64,000 bases of DNA from Allosphingosinicella deserti (GTDB lineage Bacteria > Pseudomonadota > Alphaproteobacteria > Sphingomonadales > Sphingomonadaceae), in assembly GCF_003012735.1 (NCBI RefSeq), contig NZ_PXYI01000002.1:806001-870000 (forward strand). The letters are read 5' to 3'. The translations under genes and the position numbers were made by a program. The notes under the pieces are model-generated. The model searched no databases. It was not told the DNA's origin and saw only the letters and a program-made list of their open reading frames with translations. Of the stretch, positions 10,661 to 19,327 are shown in pieces; position 1 is the stretch's first letter, and each line of letters begins with the position of its first letter.

Positions 10661-10862
10661 TGACGTGACCCCCAACTTTCATCCAATCGGGACTGAAGAC
10701 TGGCTATAGCGATTGGCGAAGGCAGCAAAGGCGGCCGCCGAGCCGAGGACCGGCGTAGCCAGCCTCTCGACATAGCCCTTCTGCATCGGCTTGCCAGGCT
10801 TGCTGTAGTGCCAGTCGATCTTCGCCTCGCCAACCAGCCCAGCACCGTTGGGGTAAGCGCGG
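10661..10862 (-). mobile_element. Decayed IS3-family remnant with internal deletion
   Basis: The sequence beginning TGACGTGACCCCCAACTTTC at 10661 matches the end of the larger IS remnant starting at 46069. Read on the minus strand it encodes VGEAKIDWHYSKPGKPMQK followed by GYVER, which is the IS3 transposase C-terminal core. It then jumps directly to an ATP.....AAAFAA segment that in the other copy lies about 60 residues further on. The piece therefore carries an internal deletion and has no intact transposase. The other terminus is not found. It sits between the toxin/immunity operon and the flagellar genes. Confidence 0.75.
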
Positions 10863-11076
10863 CGCCTTTGTCCGGATGGGGCATGGAAATGTCAGGGATG
10901 CCGCCATTTGAGGGAAGGCTGATCGCTGCTGGGAGCGTGAAGGTGGCTAATCCCCAAATAACCTCAATCGGTTGATTGTCGAATCACCCCGACCGGTCTA
11001 GGCGGTGATGAGGGGCAACGTGGGCAACTTCGGTTGCGGCGCGCGCTCCGGGGCAGGGGCAATTTACGGGTGGGTG

Positions 11077-11346
11077 ATGGGTCCTGATCGGGCTCTCGGC
11101 TTTTTGAATCAGATGCTCTGGAGCAGCCTGTGGGTGGCTGGTCCGGTGCTCGTCGCGATTCTGCTGGTCGGGTTGGTGATCAGCGTCTTTCAGGTGACGA
11201 CGCAGATCCAGGAAATGACCTTGAGCTACGTGCCCAAGATGATCGTCGCCGGCTTCCTGCTGATCGCGATCGGACCGTGGATGATGGGGCGGGTGACTCA
11301 GTTCGCGACCACTCTGTATCTGCTGATCCCGACCCTGGCGCGCTGA
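11077..11346 (+). CDS. fliQ: Flagellar export gate protein FliQ
   Basis: FliQ is a small inner-membrane component of the flagellar type III export gate, working with FliP, FliR, FlhA and FlhB. From the ATG at 11077 the product is 89 residues, the normal FliQ length. The open frame extends 24 codons further upstream, but that part does not resemble FliQ. Two hydrophobic segments are clear (VAGPVLVAILLVGLVISVFQ and MIVAGFLLIAIGPWMM), separated by the family signature TTQIQEMTLSYVPK. It opens a rightward operon with fliR nine bases downstream. Its usual neighbour fliP is in the convergent operon instead. Confidence 0.93.
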   Translation: MGPDRALGFLNQMLWSSLWVAGPVLVAILLVGLVISVFQVTTQIQEMTLSYVPKMIVAGFLLIAIGPWMMGRVTQFATTLYLLIPTLAR

Positions 11347-11355
11347 GGCGCGGCG

Positions 11356-12102
11356 ATGGAGCAGCTTGCCGCACAGGGGATCGCCGCCTTGCTGGTCAGC
11401 CTGCGGATCGTGCCGACCTTCGCATTCGCGCCGCCATTCACCTTCGTTCGGGTGCCCGGCCTCGTGCGCCTGCTGCTCAGCGTATCGCTGGCCGCCTGGC
11501 TGGTTGCGGGCCATCCCGGCCAAGCCGCCCGGCTCGATGTGTCGGCGGGCGGGCTGCTCGTGCTTGCGGCCGCCGAGCTCCTGACGGGCCTAGCCTTGTC
11601 GCTGTCGCTGATGCTCGCCTTCGCGGCGCTGCAGACCGCGGGCCGTGCGGTCGATATCCAGGCCGGGTTCGGGCTCGCCACTCTGGTTGATCCCACGACC
11701 CGCGCGCAGATGCCGCTGGTCGGAACCTTGTTTGCCTATGCCGCGGGTGTGATCTTCTTTGCGACCGGGGGGCCGGCCGATCTGCTTGCCCTTTGGTCCG
11801 CCTCGCTCGACCAGTTGCCGCTCGGCGGTGCCTTTCGCGGCGATGTCGGGGCATTGACCGGCTATCTGTCGGCGGTGTTCGTGCTCGCATTCGGCACGGT
11901 CGGGCTGATCATGCTGGTGCTGTTCCTGATCGATCTCGCCGTCGCCTTCATGTCGCGGACGATGCCGCAGATGAACGTTCTCCTGTTCGGTTTCCAGGTG
12001 AAGACGCTGGTGACCCTGCTGCTGCTGCCGATCACGGTCGCGCTTGCGACCTCGCTGCTGCTCCGCATGCTCCGCCTCGCCCTCGATACGGCGCTGATCT
12101 GA
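11356..12102 (+). CDS. fliR: Flagellar export gate protein FliR
   Basis: This is a 248-residue polytopic membrane protein of normal FliR length and the third member of the FliPQR gate. Five or six hydrophobic stretches are visible. Family features include an R..P.....P....VP..VR.L..... region near the N-terminus (residues about 17-42), a central GRAVDIQAGFGLATLVDP segment, and SRTMPQMNVLLFGFQVK toward the C-terminus. The last corresponds to the conserved 'R..PQ.N.f..g.p.k' motif of the family. It lies between fliQ and flhB, the usual order. Confidence 0.95.
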   Translation: MEQLAAQGIAALLVSLRIVPTFAFAPPFTFVRVPGLVRLLLSVSLAAWLVAGHPGQAARLDVSAGGLLVLAAAELLTGLALSLSLMLAFAALQTAGRAVDIQAGFGLATLVDPTTRAQMPLVGTLFAYAAGVIFFATGGPADLLALWSASLDQLPLGGAFRGDVGALTGYLSAVFVLAFGTVGLIMLVLFLIDLAVAFMSRTMPQMNVLLFGFQVKTLVTLLLLPITVALATSLLLRMLRLALDTALI

Positions 12103-12106
12103 CGCG

Positions 12107-13210
12107 ATGGCCGAGGGACAGGAACAGAATCGCAACGAGGAGGCGACCCCGTTCAAGCTGCAGCAGGCGCGCGAAAGAGGCAATGTCGCGCGCGGCACCG
12201 ATATCGGCTTCTTCGGGGCGGTCGTCGGGCTGATCGGGTTCGTCCTGGTCGTCGGCGACGAGATGGTGGAGCAGCTCGCGGGGATGATGCGTGCCGTGCT
12301 CGGCGCGGGGATGGCGGGCGCGTCCGATCCGCAGCGCGCGGTATCCCTGGTGGGGGCGCAGGTCTGGGGCGTTTTTCATCCGCTGATCCTGTTCGGCGGG
12401 ACATTGCTGGCCGTGGTTGTTTTCTTCGAGCTGCTGCAGCTGCGCGGCTTCATCTTCAGCGCGACGCCGCTCAAGCCGGACTTCACCCGCATCAATCCGG
12501 CCAAGGGGCTGAAGCGCCTGTTCTCGGCGCGGATCCTCAAGGAGGCGCTCAAGAACATCCTGAAGTTCACGGCCTACACGATCGTGGTGGTGCTGCTCGT
12601 CCGTTCGATCATGGAAGCTCCCGGACTTGCTGGCGCCGACGCGCGCGGCCTTGCCGAGGCACTCGGCTCCGGCACGACGAGGATGGTCGTCTACTTTGCG
12701 CTCGTGGCCCTGCTGTTTGCCGCGATGGACCAGATCATGGCGCGACGCGAGTTCAACAAGCAGATGCGGATGAGCCGCCGGGAGGTCACCCGGGAGGCCA
12801 AGGACCGCGAAGGCGACCCGCGCATCAAGCGCAGGCGCAAGCAGCTTCACGCGGAGTTCGCGCGCCAGGGCAAGGACATGGGCAAACTGCCGGGTTCCGA
12901 CCTGCTGGTGGTCAATCCTGAGCATTTTGCCGTGGCCTTGGCCTATGATGCCAAGACGATGACTGCGCCGAGCGTCCGCACCAAGGCCCGCAACCTCTAT
13001 GCGCTGGCGATGAAACGCGAGGCAGCGCGGCTCAACATCCCGATCATCGAGGATCCGCCGCTTGCGCGGGCGCTTTATGCCGATGTCGAGGCGGGGCGGG
13101 AGATCGGAAGCGATCATTACCGCGCCGTCGCCGATCTCTATCTGAACCTTCGCCGCACGCAGGCAGCACGTTCCAAGCCGGAAGATGGACCCAATGTTCA
13201 ACAGAAATAA
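12107..13210 (+). CDS. flhB: Flagellar export switch protein FlhB, with NPEH at the cleavage site
   Basis: FlhB sets export specificity (rod/hook first, filament later) by autocleavage of a cytoplasmic domain. The product is 367 residues. The N-terminus carries TPFKLQQARERGNVARG, the usual 'TP.k...ARekGqv..S' start. Four membrane segments follow, then the linker MSRREVTREAKDREGDP, typical of FlhB. The cleavage motif is NPEH (in VVNPEHFAVAL) where most homologues have NPTH; Asn, Pro and His are kept. The gene starts four bases after fliR and overlaps flhA by 26 bases. Confidence 0.95.
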   Translation: MAEGQEQNRNEEATPFKLQQARERGNVARGTDIGFFGAVVGLIGFVLVVGDEMVEQLAGMMRAVLGAGMAGASDPQRAVSLVGAQVWGVFHPLILFGGTLLAVVVFFELLQLRGFIFSATPLKPDFTRINPAKGLKRLFSARILKEALKNILKFTAYTIVVVLLVRSIMEAPGLAGADARGLAEALGSGTTRMVVYFALVALLFAAMDQIMARREFNKQMRMSRREVTREAKDREGDPRIKRRRKQLHAEFARQGKDMGKLPGSDLLVVNPEHFAVALAYDAKTMTAPSVRTKARNLYALAMKREAARLNIPIIEDPPLARALYADVEAGREIGSDHYRAVADLYLNLRRTQAARSKPEDGPNVQQK

Positions 13211-15209
13211 GGATCTCGCCCTCGTTCTCGGCGTGGTGCTGATCCTTGTCATCCTGTTCGCGCCGATCCCGCCGGTCCTTCTCGACCTGGCGATCGTGAT
13301 CAATTTCGGGCTCGGGCTGACGATCCTCCTGCTGACCTTCTACGTCCAGAAGCCCGTTGAATTCTCGACCTTCCCGTCGCTGCTGCTGGTGGCGACGCTC
13401 TACCGCCTGTCGCTGAACGTTGCCGCGACCCGGCTGATCCTCACCGGCGCCGATGCCGGCGAGGTGATCGGATCGATCGGCACCTTCGCGGTCCAGGGCA
13501 ATTTCGTGATCGGCCTGGTCGTCTTCTTCATCCTGGTGGTCGTGCAATATGTGGTGGTCACGGCGGGCGCCCAGCGTGTGTCGGAGGTCGCCGCACGTTT
13601 CACGCTGGATTCGATGCCGGGCCAGCAGATGAGCATCGATGCAGACCTCAACATGGGCCTCATCGATCAGAAGGAGGCGGGGCGCCGGCGCGAGGGGCTG
13701 GAGAAGGAAGCGTCCTTCTACGGGGCCATGGATGGCGCCAGCAAGTTCGTGAAGGGCGACGCCATCGCCGGAATCATCATCCTGCTGATCGACATCATCG
13801 CCGGTTGGATCGTCGGCATGGTGCAGATGGGCATGGCATGGGACGAGGCGCTGGAGCGCTTCACCCTGCTGACGATCGGTGACGGAATCGCCACCCAGCT
13901 GCCGGCGCTGATCATCTCGATCGCGACCGGCATCATCGTCACCCGCTCGTCCTCGGACCGGGACCTCAGCACCGAGATCTTCAAGCAACTCGCATCGGTG
14001 CCGCGGGTGCCGCTGATCGTCGCCGCGGTGCTGAGCTGCCTGCTGCTGCTGCCCGGCATGCCCAAATGGCCGATCATCCTGATCGTCGCGCTGGCCGTGC
14101 TGGCTTTCGTCCGAGTGAGGCGCGCCGCTGCAGCCACCGCCCGCGAGGAAGCGGAGGAGGAACTGGCCTCGCCGGAGGCCAGCCTGGCGGCAGTGCCCGC
14201 GCTCGAGATCCGGCTCGGTGCCGAGCTCGGCGCCGCCTGGAAGACCGAGCAGCCGTTGCTGATGGAGCGGTTGGCCGGCCTCCGCCGCGCGCACGAAGAG
14301 GAATATGGAGTCGGGTTCCCCGCGGTGCGCATGATCGACGGCGCCGGGCTCGGCAGCTTCGAATATGAGATCAGGCTGTTCGGCGCGCGCTTCGCCGCCG
14401 GGGAGCTTCATCCCGGACGCCTGCTCGCGATCGGCACGACGGATGGCGCAGCGATCGAGGGCATTGCGACCAAGGACCCTGCGTTCGGGCTCCCCGCCTT
14501 GTGGATCGACCCCGAACTTGCGGCGGAGGCGAAGTCGGCCCGCCTCAGGGTCATCGATCCTGTGACTGTGCTGATCACCCATTTCGGCGAGATCGTCCAA
14601 TCGGAGATGGCGACCTTGCTGACCCGCTCGGTGGTGGTTCGGATGATCGAGCCGGTGCGGGAGCGGCAGCCGGGGCTCGTCGAGGAGCTGATCCCCAATC
14701 TGCTGAGCGTCTCCGACGTCCAGCGGGTGCTCCAGGCGCTGCTCGCCGAAGGCGTGTCGGTCGCCAATATCGACCTGATCCTCGAGCATCTTGCCGATCT
14801 CGCGCGTAATCAGAAGGATTCGGCGGAGCTCACCGAGGCGATCCGCCAGCGGCTGAGCTATTCGATCTGCCATCAGCTTCGCGGCCGGCATGACGATCTC
14901 GCCGTGCTGAGCCTCGATCCTCGCGTCGAGAACCAGATCACGAGCAATCTGGTGCAGGGCGGGGCGACGCAGTCGCCGATGCTGATCGAACCACGCCTTG
15001 CCGAGCAGCTGATCCGGCGGATCTCCGCGCTTGCCGAGGACATGCACAGCCAGGGACGGACCCCGGTGCTGCTCTGCGGCGCGGAAGTGCGTCGTCACCT
15101 CAAGGCGTTCACCCGCCGCAGCATTCCGAGGCTTTCGGTGCTTTCAGTGAGCGAAATTCCGATGCGCATCAATCTGAGCTCGTTCGATGTCGTCCGGCTC
15201 GAAGCTTGA
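13185..15209 (+). CDS. flhA: Flagellar export gate protein FlhA
   Basis: FlhA forms the large nonameric export ring and docks substrate-chaperone complexes. The product has 674 residues, close to the usual 690. About eight N-terminal membrane helices cover residues 1-310. The conserved FHIPEP-type region is visible: EFSTFPSLLLVATLYRLSLN, then DSMPGQQMSIDADLN and GDGIATQLPALIISIATGI. The C-terminal cytoplasmic domain begins near residue 330. The ATG at 13185 lies inside the end of flhB behind a GGAAG ribosome site; an in-frame ATG nine bases later is an alternative. Confidence 0.95.
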   Translation: MDPMFNRNKDLALVLGVVLILVILFAPIPPVLLDLAIVINFGLGLTILLLTFYVQKPVEFSTFPSLLLVATLYRLSLNVAATRLILTGADAGEVIGSIGTFAVQGNFVIGLVVFFILVVVQYVVVTAGAQRVSEVAARFTLDSMPGQQMSIDADLNMGLIDQKEAGRRREGLEKEASFYGAMDGASKFVKGDAIAGIIILLIDIIAGWIVGMVQMGMAWDEALERFTLLTIGDGIATQLPALIISIATGIIVTRSSSDRDLSTEIFKQLASVPRVPLIVAAVLSCLLLLPGMPKWPIILIVALAVLAFVRVRRAAAATAREEAEEELASPEASLAAVPALEIRLGAELGAAWKTEQPLLMERLAGLRRAHEEEYGVGFPAVRMIDGAGLGSFEYEIRLFGARFAAGELHPGRLLAIGTTDGAAIEGIATKDPAFGLPALWIDPELAAEAKSARLRVIDPVTVLITHFGEIVQSEMATLLTRSVVVRMIEPVRERQPGLVEELIPNLLSVSDVQRVLQALLAEGVSVANIDLILEHLADLARNQKDSAELTEAIRQRLSYSICHQLRGRHDDLAVLSLDPRVENQITSNLVQGGATQSPMLIEPRLAEQLIRRISALAEDMHSQGRTPVLLCGAEVRRHLKAFTRRSIPRLSVLSVSEIPMRINLSSFDVVRLEA

Positions 15210-15272
15210 ATTGCGATGGCGCGACCCTGTACCGGGAGCGTGGGCGATGTGGGTTGCAAGGGGGAGAATGAC

Positions 15273-16400
15273 ATGAACCAAGAGGGCCTGAACCCCGCCA
15301 GCCGGCTGGACCGGCTTCTTCCCCTGCTGGAGGCCGATCCCAGCAACCTCGCCTTGCTTGCGGATGCGGCAGCGACGGCGCTCGAGGAGCGGCGCCCGGA
15401 GACTGCCGCCGAGCTGCTCGATCGCTACCGCAGCCGCGCCCCGCTGCCGCCGAAGGAGCGGAACCTGGCGGGACTTGCGGCGCTCCAGATGCACGATTTC
15501 GAGGCGGCGGCGCGCCACTTCGCCGTGCTCGCCGAGCAGGGGGAGCGCGATCCCGGCCTGCTCTTCAACCTGGCCTGGTCGCGCGCGATGCTCAAGGAGT
15601 TCGATGGTGCGTTGATGCTGCTCGACGAAAGCGTGACGGTTGCGCTGCCGCAGGCCGCGATGCTGCAGATCCAGCTGCTGCACGAGTCCGGCAATGTCGA
15701 CCTGGCGATGGAGCATGCCCGGGCGGCCCTTGAGCGCCACCCGGAATATCCGCCCTTGCTTGCGGCCGTCTCGGTGCTTGCGATCGATGCCGAGGACGTG
15801 GTTCTGGCAGAGGCATGCGCCCGTGGTGCCGGAGCGCACCCCGACGCGCTCGCGACCCTCGGCACCCTCACTCTCGGTGAGGAGCGTCCGGCGGAGGCGA
15901 TGACCCTGTTCGAGCAGGCGCTCGCGCAGAACCGCCAGGTCCCGCGCGCCTGGGTCGGTCTCGGCCTCGCCAAGCTCCTCTCCGGCAGGGGGGACGAGGC
16001 GGCGGACGACATCGATCGGGGCGCCGAGATGTTCGGCGACCATATCGGCTCGTGGATCGCTTCAGGCTGGGCCTATTTCGTGCGCCAGGATCTCGTGACG
16101 AGCCGGGAGCGGTTCGAACGCGCGCTGGCGATCGACGAGACTTTCGCCGAGAGCCACGGCTCGCTCGCGGTGCTCGACGTCCTCGATGGGAGGCTCGACG
16201 ATGCCCGTCGGCGGAGCGACACGGCGCTGAGGCTGGATCGGCAATGCTATTCGGCGGCGCTTGCACGCACCTTGCTTCTCGCCGGCGGGGGCAATCCGGA
16301 AGCCGCGCAGCGAATCTTCGAAAATGCCTTGCGCCAGCCGCTCAACGACAAGGGTGACACGATCGGTCAGGCTTTGGCGAAACTCGGCCTCGGGCGCTGA
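15273..16400 (+). CDS. Tetratricopeptide-repeat protein in the flagellar export operon
   Basis: The product has 375 residues. The ATG at 15273 is chosen because a strong GGGGAG ribosome site precedes it; the frame is open further upstream but without such a site. At least six helical repeat pairs of TPR type are visible, for example LLFNLAWSRAMLKEFDGALM and WIASGWAYFVRQDLVTSRER. There is no signal peptide or membrane segment, so it is probably cytoplasmic. TPR proteins mediate protein-protein contacts; here it could act as an export chaperone or assembly factor, but this is inferred only from position. It is the last gene of the rightward operon, and a second TPR gene lies at the end of the opposing operon. 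Confidence 0.8.
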   Translation: MNQEGLNPASRLDRLLPLLEADPSNLALLADAAATALEERRPETAAELLDRYRSRAPLPPKERNLAGLAALQMHDFEAAARHFAVLAEQGERDPGLLFNLAWSRAMLKEFDGALMLLDESVTVALPQAAMLQIQLLHESGNVDLAMEHARAALERHPEYPPLLAAVSVLAIDAEDVVLAEACARGAGAHPDALATLGTLTLGEERPAEAMTLFEQALAQNRQVPRAWVGLGLAKLLSGRGDEAADDIDRGAEMFGDHIGSWIASGWAYFVRQDLVTSRERFERALAIDETFAESHGSLAVLDVLDGRLDDARRRSDTALRLDRQCYSAALARTLLLAGGGNPEAAQRIFENALRQPLNDKGDTIGQALAKLGLGR

Positions 16401-16492
16401 GGCGTCCGAAGGCCAGGCGGTTGAACGGGGCCAGTCCGGTTCTTCGCTCGGATTGAACGAGCAGCTCGCGGTCCGCTGCGTCGGGCGGCGGA

Positions 16493-16510
16493 GGCGCGCC
16501 GGCGCGCCTC
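16493..16510. terminator. 18-bp perfect palindrome between convergent operons
   Basis: AGGCGCGCCGGCGCGCCT is a perfect palindrome in the 125-bp gap between the convergent flhA-TPR and flgF-...-TPR operons. The place suits a bidirectional terminator, but there is no T run and no unpaired loop, so function is uncertain. Confidence 0.3.
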
Positions 16511-16525
16511 GGCAGCCGGAGAGGC

Positions 16526-16858
16526 TCAGATCCCGACCTGGCCGGCGGCGCGCTCGAGCAGGTCGCGTCCTTCGGGTGTCTCTCCGATGATCCGGAAAAC
16601 GTCATCGCAGACGGCCTGGAAGGCGGGATCGCTTGCCAGGCCGTCCCCGAACTGTTCGGCGAGCAAGGCGCGGACGAGGGTCTTGCGAAGCTCCTCGCGC
16701 GGCATGCCTTCGGCCGCGCGAAGTGTCTGCAGCCTCGCCATCGGCGAGGGGGTCGCGGAAAGGCCCGGAGCAGCGGCCGGAGACCGGTTCTGGTTCAGGC
16801 CCCGCAGCCGCTCGCGCAGCACGAGAAGGATCTGGTCGGTGGTGTTGATCCGGGTCAT
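16526..16858 (-). CDS. Unknown small protein at the end of the flagellar operon
   Basis: This 110-residue product is the last gene of the leftward flagellar operon, 12 bases after the TPR gene. No family is recognised. The C-terminal half looks helical (EELRKTLVRALLAEQFGDGL, then FRIIGETPEGRDLLERAAGQ). There is no signal peptide or membrane helix. Such small, mostly helical proteins at the ends of flagellar operons are often regulators, chaperones or assembly factors, but nothing here decides which. Confidence 0.65.
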   Translation of the reverse strand: MTRINTTDQILLVLRERLRGLNQNRSPAAAPGLSATPSPMARLQTLRAAEGMPREELRKTLVRALLAEQFGDGLASDPAFQAVCDDVFRIIGETPEGRDLLERAAGQVGI

Positions 16859-16870
16859 CGGCGCGCTCGC

Positions 16871-17425
16871 CTAGCGCCCGCTGCGCCCGGAAAACTGATC
16901 GAGCAGGAAGCTCGTCGCCGATGCGTCTCCATTTTCGGGCGTCGGGCTCTCGGCGGCGGAGATCTGGTTCACCTGGGAGAGGATGAGCTCCATGTCTCGG
17001 TTGAGCGGCGGATTCTCGCTGTTCGCTGCGATTCCTTCGCGCAGGTGCCGCTCGGCCTCCTCGAACTCGTCGCGGATCAGGCGGGTCAGCCCGGCGACGA
17101 AGTGGCGGAGATAATGGTCGTCAGGAAGGAGCGCCAACGGCCCCCAGGTCGACAAGGCGGCGGCGGCCTCGCCCGATGTGAGCTGGAAGAAGCCCAGCTG
17201 GAAGCGGGCGATCGCGAACTCCGGTGCGAGCTCGACCGCCTGGCGAAGGGCGGCGAGCGCCTCGATCGAGCGGCCGATGCCAGCGAGGATCGATCCGCGC
17301 AGGAAGTGCAGCCGGGGATCCTCCGGATAGTCGGCGATCAGCCGGTCGACGGCCTGGATGTCGGAGCCGGAACCGTCCTGAAGCGCCTGGGTGAGCGCTT
17401 CCATCTGCGAGTCGGGGCAAAGCAT
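16871..17425 (-). CDS. Tetratricopeptide-repeat protein in the flagellar operon
   Basis: This 184-residue soluble protein starts at ATG 17425, with GGAAAGAG as ribosome site, 14 bases after fliA. TPR-like pairs are clear: LHFLRGSILAGIGRSIEALA, ALRQAVELAPEFAIARFQLG and FEEAERHLREGIAANSENP. The C-terminus is low in structure and ends in SFLLDQFSGRSGR. It probably binds partner proteins in the cytoplasm. With the TPR gene at 15273 it makes two TPR genes facing each other at the convergent ends of the two flagellar operons. A specific role cannot be read from sequence. Confidence 0.78.
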   Translation of the reverse strand: MLCPDSQMEALTQALQDGSGSDIQAVDRLIADYPEDPRLHFLRGSILAGIGRSIEALAALRQAVELAPEFAIARFQLGFFQLTSGEAAAALSTWGPLALLPDDHYLRHFVAGLTRLIRDEFEEAERHLREGIAANSENPPLNRDMELILSQVNQISAAESPTPENGDASATSFLLDQFSGRSGR

Positions 17426-17439
17426 GCTGTTTCTCTTTC

Positions 17440-18192
17440 CTACTTTAGAGCGCCTGACCGCGCCCGCAGTCTGTCGATCGCCGAGCGATGGATTTGCGAG
17501 ACGCGGCTCCTGCTCAGCCCGAGCATCTGGGCGATGTGCGTGAAGCTTAGCCCGGTATCATAATGCTGGCGAATGATAAGCCGCTCGCGGTCCGGCAGGC
17601 GATCGACCTCGCGGACGAGCCTGGCCTGCATCTCCCGCCATGCAGCGCCCTCATAAGGCGTCGGACGCGGGTCCGCGCCGCTTGCCGGCGCCATCAGCCC
17701 GGTGCCTTCCAGCATCAGCCCAAGGGCGAGGCCGATGGCAAGATCCGACAGCGCGGCGAGCGGATCGGCGGGCTGGAGCGAGGCGAGCTGCGACGCGGTG
17801 AGCGATCGCGCCCGTTCGCGCTCGAGCCGCCCGCGTTGCGTCATCTGCGCATCGACCTCGGTCATCCGCCCGACCCCGTCGGCGATCGCCCCGACGATCC
17901 GGCGGCGGGCATAAGCGGTGAACGGGACCCCGGTCAGCGGGTCGAACCGGTCGATCGCCTCGAGCAGGCCTTCGAAGGCGAATTGCTCGAAGTCGCTCCG
18001 GTCGACGCGCTTCGACGCACGGCGGCGGTAGCGGCTGCCGGCGATGCCGCGCGCGAACGCTGCATAGCGGTCGAACAATTCGGTCCTGCACTCGAACTGC
18101 GCCTCCAGCCTGAGCCGCCGCCACAAGGAGGCTTCCACGCGTGCGGGCCGGAGCACGAGCTCGAGCCCTGACGGGCCTCGCGCGCGGCTCAT
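17440..18192 (-). CDS. fliA: Flagellar sigma factor FliA (sigma-28 type)
   Basis: FliA directs RNA polymerase to late flagellar promoters (filament, stator, chemotaxis). The product is 250 residues from ATG 18192, whose ATG overlaps the TGA of fliP. Region 2 is visible as DFEQFAFEGLLEAIDRFDP followed by FTAYARRRIVGAIADG. Region 4 is LPDRERLIIRQHYDTGLSF with the helix-turn-helix IAQMLGLSRSRVSQIHRSAI. The link between regions 2 and 4 is Ala/Leu-rich and poorly conserved. Being encoded in the middle-gene operon would let it switch on late genes once the hook-basal body is built; no anti-sigma factor FlgM is seen in the window. Confidence 0.9.
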   Translation of the reverse strand: MSRARGPSGLELVLRPARVEASLWRRLRLEAQFECRTELFDRYAAFARGIAGSRYRRRASKRVDRSDFEQFAFEGLLEAIDRFDPLTGVPFTAYARRRIVGAIADGVGRMTEVDAQMTQRGRLERERARSLTASQLASLQPADPLAALSDLAIGLALGLMLEGTGLMAPASGADPRPTPYEGAAWREMQARLVREVDRLPDRERLIIRQHYDTGLSFTHIAQMLGLSRSRVSQIHRSAIDRLRARSGALK

Positions 18193-18911
18193 CCGAAGCT
18201 TCCGAGGACACCTTCGATCACCAGCCGCCATCCGTCGATCAGCACGAACATGAGCAGTTTGACGGGAAGCGAGATCGTGCTCGGCGGCACCATCATCATG
18301 CCCAGCGACAGCAGGATGCTGGAGACGACGAGATCGATCAGCAGGAACGGCAGGAGTACGACGAAGCCGATGGTGAAGGAGACGCGCAGCTCGTTGAGCA
18401 TGAAGGCCGGTGCGAGCTTGAGGATCGATACCTCTTCGGGCCGGGACGGGAGCGGCGTGTCGGAGATCGCGTAGATCGACTCGATGTCCGAATCCCGGGT
18501 CTGCGACAGCATGAAGTCGCGGAATGGTCCGCTCCCGGCCTCCATCGCCTGCTCGACGCCGATCTGCCCGGCAAGGACCGGCTTCACGGCACGCTCGTTC
18601 ACCTGTTCGAACGTCGGCGCCATGCTGAAGGCGGTGAGGAAGAGCGCAAGGCTGAGGATGACCGCGTTTGGCGGGGTCTCCGGCATTCCGAACGCATGCC
18701 GGATCATCGCGAGCACGACGACGATGCGGATGAAGCTGGTCATGCCGATCAGGATCGCAGGGATCAGCGAGAGCGACGTCAGGACCAGTACCGTCCGCGA
18801 TATGTCCGACGTCAGCATGATCGGCGAGCCCGGCGCGGCGGCGAGGACGGGCGCTCCGCCGAGCAGGCAGGCGGCCGCGAGCGAGAGGACGGCGATGCGG
18901 CGGCGCGTCAT
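18189..18911 (-). CDS. fliP: Flagellar export gate protein FliP
   Basis: FliP forms the pentameric core of the export gate. From ATG 18911 the product is 240 residues, the usual size, with a cleavable signal peptide (MTRRRIAVLSLAAACLLGG, cut near PVLAAA). Conserved blocks are plain: LTSLSLIPAILIGMTSFIRI, MIRHAFGMPETPPNAVILSL, APAFMLNELRVSFTIGF and LLPFLLIDLVVSSILLSLGM. The longer upstream frame belongs to overlapping fliO. Its gate partners fliQ and fliR are in the opposing operon, so gate subunits come from two transcripts. Confidence 0.95.
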   Translation of the reverse strand: MTRRRIAVLSLAAACLLGGAPVLAAAPGSPIMLTSDISRTVLVLTSLSLIPAILIGMTSFIRIVVVLAMIRHAFGMPETPPNAVILSLALFLTAFSMAPTFEQVNERAVKPVLAGQIGVEQAMEAGSGPFRDFMLSQTRDSDIESIYAISDTPLPSRPEEVSILKLAPAFMLNELRVSFTIGFVVLLPFLLIDLVVSSILLSLGMMMVPPSTISLPVKLLMFVLIDGWRLVIEGVLGSFG

Positions 18912-19327
18912 GCCGGCTGCTCCGTGCCGGCGGGCGGCAATTCGGTTTCGCGCAGGATCCGGGACTGTCCCGCCGTGACCAGCAGCAGATATTCGCGGCC
19001 CTGGTTGCGGACCAGGCAGATGTCGCCGTGCTGGCTCAGCCGGCGGGTCTCCACCACCTGGATTTCCGGCTGACGCAGGGCCAGGCGCCAGGACGGCAGG
19101 CGAATCGGGCCACCGCCGCCGCGCCTTTGCCGGAGCACAAAGATCGCCGCCGCGGCGACCCCCACCGAGACGAGGAAGCCAGCGACGATTCGGCCGAGGG
19201 AAATGTCCAGCGCCTCGCCGCGGCCGAGGCCGTTGGCCAAAGCGGGGCCGGCGCACAGCAGGAGCGCGGCGAGACCCGCCGTAGGGCCGGCCTTGTGCAC
19301 GCCGAGGGGGCGCGCATGACAGGTCAT
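18908..19327 (-). CDS. fliO: Flagellar assembly protein FliO
   Basis: FliO is a small membrane protein that helps assemble FliP into the export gate. The product is 139 residues. One clear membrane helix (IVAGFLVSVGVAAAAIFVLR, residues about 46-65) is followed by a short cytoplasmic domain with VVETRRLSQHGDICLVRNQG and YLLLVTAGQSRIL. These are the usual FliO blocks for 'l.....vl.vG...lLlg'. An N-terminal hydrophobic stretch (residues 16-31) may be a signal peptide. It overlaps fliN by four bases and fliP by four bases. Confidence 0.85.
   Translation of the reverse strand: MTCHARPLGVHKAGPTAGLAALLLCAGPALANGLGRGEALDISLGRIVAGFLVSVGVAAAAIFVLRQRRGGGGPIRLPSWRLALRQPEIQVVETRRLSQHGDICLVRNQGREYLLLVTAGQSRILRETELPPAGTEQPA

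Noticed and set aside
11005-11076. Upstream extension of fliQ by 24 codons
   Set aside because: It does not resemble FliQ; the ATG at 11077 gives the normal 89-residue protein.
18912-19256. Longer upstream extension of the fliP frame
   Set aside because: The extension lies inside fliO in another frame and is Arg/Pro/Gly-rich; the ATG at 18911 gives a proper signal peptide and normal length.
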